NCBI GenBank assembly: GCA_019400425.1
Contig: JAFREE010000032.1
Span: forward strand, 62,001 to 126,000
DNA length: 64,000 nucleotides
Direction: 5' to 3'
Source: Hymenochaete sp. R1
Taxonomy: Eukaryota; Basidiomycota; Agaricomycetes; Hymenochaetales; Hymenochaetaceae
Shown here: positions 55,317 through 64,000 of the stretch, one piece after another
Numbering within the stretch: position 1 is the stretch's first letter
Layout of the letters: every line of letters starts with the position of its first letter
Made by a program: the position numbers and the translations under genes
Notes under the pieces: generated by a model
Told to the model about the DNA's origin: nothing
Database searches by the model: none
The model's input: only the letters and a program-made list of their open reading frames with translations

Positions 55317-56934
55317 ATGTTGTCGGCGGGCGGTCTCAAAATTTTCTCTGGTGCGTTGGTTGCATTTGATTGATGGGAGGGTTACGATGAACTCAAGCAT
55401 TATGTGGTGGTGGATGGTGGTTTGGTTAGGTACGAGCCATCCTGGGCTCGCTGAAATCATTGCTCGTCGGTGAGCTTGAATGCGTTCTAGCTCTAGCTCA
55501 AGCTCGACTCTACACCGTCGCTGACCGCACCCTCCTTACCCTCACTCCTACTACCTCCATCCACCGCGTTCGCTCGCTCGCACACCCACACCCACCCACC
55601 CAATCCGCAGCCTAGGCACACACGTCTCCAAAGCCGAAGTGACCAGCAACACCATCGGCGAAACCTCCGTTCGAATCGCCGAGTCCGTGCGCGAGGACGA
55701 CGTGTACATCGTGAACACGGGGCACGGGCACGGGCCCGTGAACCGGTCGCTGATGGAGATGTGCATCATGATCCACGCGTGCAAGATCGCGAGCGCGAAG
55801 CGCATCACGGCGGTGCTCCCGCTGTTCCCGTATGCGCGCCAGGATAAGAAGGATAAGAGTCGGGCGCCGATCACGGCGAAGTTGGTGGCGAATATGTTGC
55901 AGAAGAGCGGGTGCGATCATGTTATTGTGAGTGTGGTGTGGAATGGAGTGCGCTTGTGTGTGTGGGGGGGGGGGGGGGCAGCAGGGGTTTTCTTTTTGTA
56001 CTGGTTGGGTTGTTTACTGAAAGGGAATTCGTGAACAGACGATGGACTTGCATGCGTCGCAGATACAGGGTTTCTTCGACGTGCCGGTAGACAAGTGAGT
56101 ACAATACCATGGCTCAATGAAAAGTCGAGAGAGGGTTCGCTGACTCCTTGAGCGCGTAGCGTGCGTTTGTTTCTCTGATACACCCCACCACCTACATATA
56201 TGCGCGCTCACACTGCTTCGCACGGTTGTCAGTTGTACGCGGAGCCATCTGCCATTTTGCACATCAGGACAAATTTCGACCTCGAGAATGTTGTGATCGT
56301 CAGTCCTGACGCCGGCGGAGCGAAGAGGTAAGCCTCGGTTTGAAGACCCTTGCCCCAATCGTATGAGCGCGAGCGTAGTGGGGCACATTGTTCGCAAGAA
56401 TGCTGCAATGTATCGATATCGGCGGAGTTTTTGCTTTGTTTCGTCCATGACAGTTTTGACCAATTTTTTTTTTCAAAATTGACTTTCTTCCTGTCTTTCA
56501 AATACAGAGCGACGTCGATGGCGGACCGGTTGGGCGTGGACTTTGCGCTGTTCCACAAGGAACGGAAAAAGGCAAACGAAGTGTCAAGGATGGTGTTAGT
56601 GGGGCACGTCAAGGACAAGATCGCGATCCTAGTGGACGACATGGCGGACACGTGCGGGACGCTGGTGCTCGCAGCGAAGCAGCTGGCGGAGGCGGGTGCG
56701 ACGCGGGTGCTGGCGATCGTGACGCACGGGATCCTGAGCGGGAACGCGCTGAAGAATCTGGAGGAGAGCCGGCTGGAGAGGTTGATTGTGACGAACACGA
56801 TACCGCAGGAGGAGCATGTTGGGGCGTGTTCGAAGATTGAGGTGATCGATGTGGGGGTTGTGCTCGGGGAGGTGATTCGGAGGAGTCATTATGGGGAGAG
56901 TGTGTCGAAGCTGTTTGATGAAGTGCCGTTCTAG
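55317..56934 (+). CDS. PRS: Ribose-phosphate pyrophosphokinase (PRPP synthetase)
   Basis: Makes PRPP from ribose 5-phosphate and ATP for nucleotide, His and Trp synthesis. About 322 residues. Exons: 55317-55350, 55430-55469, 55611-55926, 56039-56094, about 56233-56327, 56508-56934. Motifs: [20 protein letters not shown], ADRxGETSVRI-type start of the active site, [15 protein letters not shown] (flexible loop), [33 protein letters not shown] and the PRPP-binding loop [13 protein letters not shown]. The last exon is intact. The junction between the fourth and fifth exons is one base short: the strong GTGAGT donor leaves phase 2, while the only acceptor leaves phase 0. The total coding length is one base short of a multiple of three. 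The paralogue group (Prs2/3/4 versus Prs1/5) was not resolved. Confidence 0.88.
55964..55978 (+). repeat. G15 homopolymer in a PRPP synthetase intron
   Basis: An uninterrupted run of fifteen G follows TGTGTGT in the third intron. Such runs are mutable and error-prone in sequencing, which is relevant because a one-base inconsistency occurs about 250 bp downstream in the same gene. Confidence 0.9.
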
Positions 56935-58081
56935 TGAAGTGATGGGCTGGTACATGCTACGTAGGCTAGATGCGAAACAACTGAATTGTATTTTTTTAAC
57001 GAGGGTGTCATGAGAAAGATATGCTATATAATTGTGCATTCTGACTACAAGAAGATTTAGGATAGGAAAAATTAAGCGCAGGGTGTGGAAGCGGGAAGGG
57101 AGCGAGGAGCGAGGGAGGACGAATGAGCGGGAGAAGTAGCCGAGACCGGAGGATTGGAAGGAGGAGATTGGCGAGGAGAAGGAAGAATTGAGTTTGGGGA
57201 TGACGGGAGCGGGTGGGTCGGTAGACGGTAGATCGGCTCGGCTAAGAAAATTAGCATTGAAAGACAGACTTTACCGATTATGATAGGAAATATTACTTTA
57301 AAAGGGAAGGACCAAGACGAGATATGTTGGCGGGTGGATGACTAAATTGGACGGAAAGAGATGAAACGATGAGTCGAGGAGCGTCAGAAGACAGAAGACA
57401 AATCGAATCACGGTGGACGTTGGAGAGCAGAGCAGAGCAGAGCAGACAAGACAATCCCGATTCCGACAATCTTCCTTCCTTCTTCGCTTTCCTTTCCACC
57501 TTTCTCTTCTCCCACCACCACCACCTCACTCTCGCACTCATCAACAGCGTCCGACAACGACGACGACGACAACAGCAGCATCAGCAAGACAAGAGGAAAG
57601 TGAAGATTGTCGTGGGCGCTGTTAGGGCGTGAAACACGCTCAGATCCAACCGCCCCGGTCAAATTCCGCATTCCCTATCCTCACTCACTCCCTCTCTAAT
57701 TTTTTTTGCTTCCTGATTGAGCGCGGCCGGATCGACCCATCGCAGCTCTCATCCCATCTCCATCTTCGTCTTCCTCCCATCTTTCATCTAAAGCACCCGG
57801 CGCTCTCTCTCTCCCTCTCTTTCTCTCTCTCGCCGCCCACACCACTCTCCTCCACTCAACTCACCCTTAGCCTTTCCCTCCTTCTCCTTCCTCCTCTTTT
57901 CCCAATTCCACCCGCTCCCTGCCCTCCCATCCATCGGTTTCTTATTTTATTTCGCTTTACTCCCTCGCGCTCAAGACGGCCGATGTCCATCTAGTCTATC
58001 CCCCCCATCTCTTCTCCAAGGTCTTCCTTTTCGTTCGTAATTACAGACCTATAGGGCAATGCTCGTCGATCCCGCCGTATC
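56935..58081. promoter_or_regulatory. 1.15-kb intergenic region and long leader of the Ime2-like kinase
   Basis: After the PRS 3' UTR there is a purine-rich stretch (57080-57190), then an extended pyrimidine-rich leader (57650-58020: CTCTCTCTCTCCCTC and similar). Long CT-rich leaders are common before basidiomycete regulatory genes. An upstream ATG at 58059 lies out of frame with the kinase start at 58082. No conserved protein seen in the open frames here. Confidence 0.45.
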
Positions 58082-58330
58082 ATGCACGCAACCTCTCAAC
58101 ATATCATTCACCACCACCTTCCAATCCCCCATAACAATATCATCAACAACATCAGCTACAACATCCCTCAGCCTCAGCAGCCCTCTCAAAACTCACCCGT
58201 TCACCAGCATCAGCACCTCCCGCAGATTCAGTCCCATCATCACGCATCCCAGCAGCAGCACCAGCAGCAGAATGGTCAACAACAGCACCAGCACCAGCAC
58301 CAGCAGCCTGCTCACCCGCCCTCACAGCGC
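58082..58330 (+). repeat. His/Gln-coding low-complexity tract
   Basis: CAG/CAC/CAT-rich coding sequence, densest at 58215-58310, encodes mixed polyQ/polyH in the N-terminal extension of the Ime2-like kinase. It is unstable-repeat-like but interrupted by other codons, so expansion is less likely than for a pure CAG run. Confidence 0.8.
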
Positions 58331-61300
58331 TCGACCGCGTCGTCGTCGGCGAAGGAGCCCATTCGTGTCATGGGAATCCCAGCTGCCGTCATTAACGAAG
58401 ACCGCTTCATCTACGGGGATGCCCAAAGCAGTCAGTATCCGCGTTCTTTCCCTTCTCTCCCTCTCGCTTAGCCGATAGATCTGTCATATGTTCTGACCGA
58501 AACCTCCTTTTTTCCCTCTCTCTCTTCTCTTTCTGCTTCATCTGCACCTTCTAGCCTCCGAACGCTCCTATACTCCTATCAAGAGCGTCGGAGATGGCTC
58601 GTTCGGAACCGTGTGGCTCGTCGACTGGCACTCCAAGCTTCCCCCGAATACGCCGCTGTCCGCAATGCAGTGTGGCGCGGGGGCCAAACCGGACTGGGCG
58701 GGGAAGCGGCTTGTCGCTCTGAAGCAGATGAAGAAGAGATGGGAGGGTGGATGGGACGAGTGCAAGAAACTGAAGGAACTTGAAGTACGTCCTCTCGTCG
58801 TCCTCGTCTCTCTCTCCTTCTCCCTCCGCGTTTCACGTCACACGATTCTGACCTATTTCAATTTTACTTTGTTTTTCCCCTTTCCTCTCGACAGTCTCTG
58901 CGTGCAATACCGTTTCACCCTAATATTATTCCCTTATATGATTCTTTCCTCCTCCCTTCCACGAAGGAGCTTTATTTCGTTTTCGAACCGATGGAAGGGA
59001 ATCTGTACCAGTTGATCAAATCACGGAGAGGGAGACCGCTCGCCGGCGGTCTGGTGTCGTGCATCTTTCGTCAAGTCGTTTCCGGCTTACATCACATCCA
59101 CGCCCACGGCTACTTTCACCGGGACATGAAACCCGAGAACCTGCTCGTCACTACCACGGGCCTCTTCGACTACCGCAATGTCTCGCCTGTCGCGCAGCCC
59201 ACGGCGGCTCCGGAACGGGATGTCGTCGTGATCGTCAAACTCGCCGACTTTGGTCTCGCCAGGGAAACGAAGAGCAAGCCGCCGTACACAGAATACGTGT
59301 CGACGCGTTGGTATCGAGCGCCCGAGGTGTTGTTGAGAAGCAGGGATTACTCGAATCCGGTGGATATGTGGGCACTTGGCACGATTCTGGCGGAACTCAT
59401 CAACTTGAAGCCTCTCTTTCCTGGGAGCACCGAGATCGACCAAGTCGCACGGATTTGCGAAATTCTTGGCGACCCGTCAGATCAGTATGGTGTGGATGCT
59501 CGCGGTACATACGTTGGGGGTGGCAAATGGCTTCGTGGAATTAAGATGGCTCGCGCCGTGGGCTACCAGTTTCCGAAAGTAAGTGGAGCTTTGTGTTTTT
59601 CATTGATTCGGATTTTAAGCGATTGAATTAACTTTTCTTATTGTAGCTCAAGCCCGTCCCCATTCAACAGCTTTTCGACCGCAACGTCCCACCGAGTATC
59701 GTCCAGTGCATTGCCGATCTGTTGAAGTACGATCCCGACGTGCGATTATCGAGTAAACAATGTCTGGAACATCCTTACATCATGGAAACTATGCCAGGAA
59801 ACATCCCACCGGGTCCTCAAGTGCCGTTCCAAGTCAACCCGACCCCATTGAAGCCGGCGCTGAGTATGAACACCATCTCACCACGCTCTGTTCCACCGTC
59901 GCATTCTCAATCACCGTCGACAGGCAAGCCCTCGTTCAATGGTAACACGCAGTCCCACAGGAAGCCGTTTTTCCCTCCGTCGCAGGAAGCAGATCCTACT
60001 TTATCCGAACCTTCTGCTGAGCCAATGCAGATCCAGACGGACGGGCTTAATGTGCCGCTTGGCAACGGCGATGCCATGGACGTGTCGCCCATTTCGCCGC
60101 AAATGGCTCAACAGCAGTTCTCGGAACCGCAACCCATGGATGTCATGCTTACGTCTCCAGCGACCGATGCGGGCAAACGGTTACCGGCCCAGAGCCAGGG
60201 AACGCCGCCATCGATATCGGCTCCGTCCTTGCAGTCGTCGGCGAGCGGGTCCAAGTACAACTTGTTCAAGAAACCTGCTCGGTTGGGGTTCGGCAGGATG
60301 TTTGGGCATGCGGAGAAGGGTCAGCAGAACGGACTCGCGCCTGTGGACGAGTTGAACGTGGCTTCTTCGTCTTCGTCACCTTCGCTTAGGCGGACACAGA
60401 CTTCTAGCACGGAAAGCCACCCACCATCTGAAGTATCCTCTATCGGTGAGCCGATCACTGCTGCAGTCAGTGCCACCACGGAGCCGCCGGTGCCGATGGA
60501 CGCAAAGGCTCGAAAGAAGGAGGCAGAGCGTGTCGCCTTGGAAGCGGAGAAGGCGAGACGGGCATTAGCGGAGCAAAGAAGTCGAGAGCAGGCTCGCGCC
60601 GTGTTGCAGAAGCGGAACATGATGCTCAAGCAGCGGCATGGGTCAGATTTGGATTGGGACTCTGCGAACTCGACGAGCATGCTGGGCGTGCAGAAGCCGA
60701 AGCCAAAGTCGCGTACGGGGATGGGACAGGGGTCGTTGTCGAGTGCGACGATCAATGCCGCCGGGGGACGATTCCGCAGTCCTGTGGATGGTGGGATTGG
60801 GGAGAGTGACGGGTCGAGGGAAGCTGAGCATCGGACGAAGGCCAGACGGCGGGACTATGACGATCACCATTCGGTGTCCTCGTCGGATCTTCAGAATAAC
60901 ACGAATAACGGTCGATTGTCCGTCATGTCATTCGCGACAGTGGAAAGCGATCCGATATCCTCTCGAATACGACATCGACCCAGCATCTTCGGGATTACGC
61001 GCATGCAATCCAGCACGTCCCTCCGCACCTCTTTCGGCGACGAGTTCTCCCTCTCCGGCCATTCCTCCAACTCCCCCTCCTTCGACCACCACCTCGGAAG
61101 CGACTTTGACTCGCGCGCGTCCATGTCCTCGTACGACGCCGCGCGCTCGTCCATGTCTGAAGCAAGCTCCCCGCTCCCTATGCATTCGCTGTCGATATCG
61201 GGTCCACAGCAGCAGCAGCAGCAAGCGCAGATGCACAGTCGACAGCCGTATATCACGCTTCCGCCCATGCACGCCATGTCGCATCAGCATTTTAGGGCGC

Positions 61301-61595
61301 CGACACCGAGCAGTCCGTACGAGTATGGGCAGTACGGGCAGATTCAGGCGCAGCCACCGAGTCCGGCGATCGCAGCGCACGCTGCTATCAATCCCATCTT
61401 CAAAGTCGTGCGTCTATCTCTTTTACTGCTTTATTTTTTAGTGGTTTAATCGAGATACTGATGGTTGTGTGATGGTGTATGTAGGCACCTGTCCCCTCGC
61501 CTGACGAGAACCAGCCCATGCACCACGGCGCTCTGCCTCCGTTCTCGGAGCTGGCATCAATAGCGGAGCCGCTCGGCCAGCCCGATCCTTCGTGA
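58082..61595 (+). CDS. Ime2/Crk1-type (RCK family) protein kinase
   Basis: Predicted 1044-residue Ser/Thr kinase related to yeast Ime2, Ustilago Crk1 and animal MAK/ICK. Exons: 58082-58430, 58555-58784, 58895-59578, 59647-61407, 61485-61595. A His/Gln-rich N-terminus (HQHQHQQ type) of about 115 residues precedes the kinase: P-loop [10 protein letters not shown], lysine in [25 protein letters not shown] and the MAPK-like TEY loop in [15 protein letters not shown]. About 28 extra residues separate PENLL from DFG. The tail is long, disordered and Ser/Pro/Gln-rich, with a charged helix ([20 protein letters not shown]). In related fungi these kinases act in meiosis, mating and morphogenesis, with TEY phosphorylation and CDK-type activation; roles here are inferred from family. 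Confidence 0.9.
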
Positions 61596-63077
61596 CAACA
61601 AGCCTCGTCCCGTCGCCCCACGCTCCTTTGACTCTGTCTTTTCGTTTTTTAAGTATCAACTTTCTTTTCTTTCTTTCTTTCAATACTTTGTTATCACACT
61701 GTGAAACCCCAAGTCGCTCCTTTTTTTCGTTGTCTTCACTTTTTTTCAATTCTTTCTCCTTCGTCGTTATCTTCGTCTCCCGTCTTCGTATTCTCTTTTC
61801 CTCCTTAGTCTGTTAGTCTGTTGCTGTTCAATCAATCGTTAATCACAGATGCATAACATTCTTCTCCTCTCCCTCCTCTCCTCGCCTCTCCTCCCTCGTT
61901 GTCTCTTCGCACGGATCTTCCCCCAACTTCGCACCCTCCCTCCCTCACCACCACTTCGCTTCGCTTCCCACCTTCCACTTCCAGTATTATTATCTCCCTC
62001 TGCTACGATGCATATTTTTCCGCACACCGCCCCCTCCCTTCCCCCCTCCCTCTCCATAGGTTTCGTTGCTCTTTTCTCTTTCTCTTCTTTTGTTGCTCTT
62101 TTCTTTTTTTTCTCGTTTTTTTCTTTCTTTTACATGTGCAAACCAAAGCTGTCCCCCTGTCCATTTTATAATCTAAAGAAAGAAAGGAAAGTCTCTCGCC
62201 CCCTTGGCTCTGGCTCTGGCGCTGACGTGCTGCTGTTGCCGGTGGTGGTGTTGCTCCTGTTGTCGCTGCTGCGTGTACTGTTTTTTTTTGGTGGAAGGTT
62301 GAAGTTTGAGGTTTGAGTGGTTCATCCCCCCCCCCCTCCCCCAATCTGGGTGTCGATGTGGATGTGGATGTAAACGCGAACCACGGCAAACTCGGAACTC
62401 TGGCTATCGTTCGGGGTTCTTGTTCTCTTAAGTCTGTGAAGATCGCCGGGTCCGGGTGTAGAGAGAACAGGAGACGGGAAACGGGAAACGAGAAACGAGA
62501 TTCGCGTGAGATCAAGATGAGTTGTGTTGTGAACGAGACTCAGACCCGGACCCAAACTCGCACTACTGGTACTGCCACTACTATGACAATGTTGGGGGGT
62601 GGATGGGGATGGGGATGGGAAGAAACGACGATTGAATATTACATATGTAATGGTAGCCATGAGTGAGCCACCGACTGACATTCATTCGATGTTCTTTTCA
62701 CTTTCACCGATCGACCTCAGCTGAGATCGTTCTTTGTTCAAGATCTCCCACATGAGAAAAAGAAGAGAGAAGAAAATTCGAAAAGCCAACTCATCAATCT
62801 ATTCGGAAGTGTGTATGTGTACGTGTACGTGATGAAGCACTGCGACAGTTAAAGTCAAAGTCAAAGTCAAAGTCAAAGAAACAGAGAAAAAAAACGCAGT
62901 GCGATACAGTTTGATAAAGTGAAAGACCCAACACAAGAAGCCCAAACTAGCGCCAACGTTGCATTTCACGAAGAAAAAGAACTGCTAACAGACAGTCGTT
63001 CATCACCGCACTAAACTAGCTCGAAGAACGAACCGCGCGGGTCTCGATCCTTGGGTCTTAGATCTTTGATCTTTGAA
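61596..63077. other. 1.5-kb low-complexity convergent 3' region
   Basis: This lies between the Ime2-like kinase and NDUFS6 stops. Polypyrimidine-rich on the plus strand from 61620 to 62150 (TTTCTTTC, CTCCCTCC). A C-rich run (C11-T-C5) lies at 62326-62342, GGATGGGGATGGGGATGGG at about 62600-62620, and a hexamer array near 62851-62878. Long frames here encode Ser/Pro- or Arg/Lys-biased peptides expected from composition; I count none as genes. Confidence 0.5.
62851..62878 (+). repeat. Tandem hexamer repeat (AAAGTC)n
   Basis: AAAGTC repeated about four and a half times in perfect register, in the gene-free stretch between the Ime2-like kinase and NDUFS6. Confidence 0.9.
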
Positions 63078-64000
63078 TTAGTGGTGATGCGGGGCTTGCT
63101 GGAACCGCAGGCCGCTGTTGTGATGTGATGGTGGGTTGGACGGAAAGGCGGGGAATGGGCGAAGAGGTAAAAAAAGAAAAGAAAAGGACGTCAGCTATCT
63201 GGTCGTATGGCGCGCTCCGTGCAGACAAGAACGAGAAAGTCGACACAAACGGGGACGTATCGAAAATGGAGTGGGAGTGGAACTGAGACCGAGACCAACT
63301 CACCAGTATCTAGATTCGCGAACGGGCCGAAAGTAATGGAAATACATAGTTTGGAAACCGTAAGCGTGCGGCGCACGAAGGATGGGAGACGCGCGATGTG
63401 CGATGCGATACGGTGCGACCCACGACGCGCGGTGATTAGGGTAGGTTGACGTCGTTTCGTTCGATTGAGTTTAGGTTTTGGTTTTGAAAGGCGAGGGGAA
63501 CCAAGCCCAGGCCATGACCATAGCCGCATCGTGAATAAAGACAGGTAAGGAAAGGTGGAGAAGACGATCAAGTCAGCGGTTTTTCTCGATATTTTGGGAC
63601 AAAAAATGAGAAAATCCGGGTTGGGGCCCGGCACGTACCCGCATGGCTTCGGATGAGGCTTATCCTATAATGAGAGACGGGGAGAAGTGAGTTGTGAGAA
63701 ACTCTTGGACCGGATGCGGATTGAATGAGAATCGTTGCTTACAAGGTTGATGAAGATCTTTGGGTGACCTAATGGACCTTTGCCTATCTCACAGGTCACA
63801 GGAGAGCCAAAGTACGGACACAAGAATCAACAATAGAACGCCCAGTCAGTAGATAATCCACAAATTCAAGGTGTCCAGCTCCAAAAAAAAAGACAAGCAA
63901 AAAGAAAGAACGCACCTCCATCACACTCCGCAATCCTCCCCTCAACCATCCTCACCGGCTCCTGCCCAATCAACTCCATCGCACTCAACGGCTGAGGCTG
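63078..64000 (-). CDS. NDUFS6: NADH:ubiquinone oxidoreductase NDUFS6 (13 kDa) subunit, 5' end outside window
   Basis: Zinc-binding accessory subunit of mitochondrial complex I with a CHCC zinc site. Exons visible in coding order: from beyond 64000 to 63916, 63783-63743, 63664-63639, 63309-63304 (6 nt) and 63114-63078. Motifs: ELIGQEPVRMVEGRIAECDG, then GKGPLGHPKIFINL, DKPHPKPCGYC and GLRFQQAPHHH at the end. Zinc ligands seen are the Cys of AECDG, the His of GHPK and the two Cys of PCGYC. The tiny exon lies in what would otherwise be a gap of about 520 nt. It supplies Tyr and the first two bases of the second Cys codon, completing C-x2-C. Both its flanks are proper (TCTAG before, GTGAGT after). 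The presequence and start lie outside the window. Confidence 0.88.
63304..63309 (-). other. NDUFS6: 6-nt micro-exon of NDUFS6
   Basis: The bases ATACTG on the minus strand lie between an AG acceptor (TCTAG) and a consensus GTGAGT donor. They fill phase 2 to phase 2 exactly, giving Gly-Tyr-Cys between the flanking exons. Without it, the conserved second Cys of the C-x2-C zinc ligand pair would be missing. Confidence 0.75.

Noticed and set aside
57080..57260. Ser/Pro-rich minus-strand frame after PRPP synthetase
   Set aside because: Very short, biased composition, no start context or homology signal.
60638..61441. 267-codon plus-strand frame inside the Ime2-like kinase tail
   Set aside because: Arg/Ser/Pro-rich shadow frame of a GC-rich disordered coding region; the kinase frame continues through and is the conserved one.

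Overview
This window is nuclear DNA from a filamentous basidiomycete, most likely a mushroom-forming Agaricomycete. Genes on both strands are cut by many short introns, mostly 45-65 nt with GT-AG ends and a CTNAC-like branch site. The proteins are fungal (Bck1-type MAPKKK, ERMES subunit Mmm1, Hsp104, Ime2/Crk1-type kinase, Con-6, zinc-cluster regulators). Exon joins given here were worked out by hand from reading phase and family conservation. Every multi-exon gene keeps frame under canonical splicing, apart from one GC-AG intron and the four junctions listed below.

Layout. 0-8.9 kb: end of a GID8-like E3 ligase subunit, a large BCK1-like kinase, and a 13-exon IQ-motif protein. 9-12.5 kb: a CXXC zinc-binding protein, a nitrilase and a small single-exon IQ-like gene. 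12.9-19.4 kb: a CDC3-type septin and, convergent to it, a 4 kb INCENP/Sli15 gene. 20.3-25.8 kb: Con-6, RPB8, MMM1, a tubulin-tyrosine-ligase-like gene and a YjbQ/UPF0047 gene. 26.3-35.6 kb: two paralogous Zn(II)2Cys6 regulators on opposite strands enclosing YTH1 (CPSF30) and prephenate dehydratase. 36-42 kb: importin alpha, LSM5, mitochondrial bS16m, an ACBD6-like protein and succinyl-CoA ligase alpha. 42.4-50.8 kb: an MTR10-type importin, an unrecognised 438-residue protein, and HSP104. 51.5-61.6 kb: DCP2, a PRPP synthetase and an IME2/CRK1-like kinase. 63-64 kb: the 3' part of NDUFS6.

How the genes relate. This is a housekeeping and regulatory region, not a biosynthetic, defence or mobile-element cluster. 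I saw no transposase, CRISPR array, rRNA or convincing tRNA. Some genes share a theme (RPB8, YTH1, LSM5 and DCP2 in the mRNA life cycle; importin alpha and MTR10 in nuclear import; LSC1, NDUFS6 and bS16m in mitochondria), but they are scattered and not visibly co-regulated. Divergent promoters occur at UPF0587/nitrilase, MMM1/TTL, importin alpha/LSM5, MTR10/unknown gene and HSP104/DCP2.

Most unusual points: micro-exons of 6, 8, 12 and 13 nt, one of which supplies a metal-binding cysteine of NDUFS6; two non-joining sites in the second zinc-cluster gene, including loss of a zinc-binding cysteine; non-joining sites in the PRPP synthetase and YjbQ genes; a GC-AG intron; and an uncharacterised protein next to MTR10. 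I found no clearly new multi-gene system.
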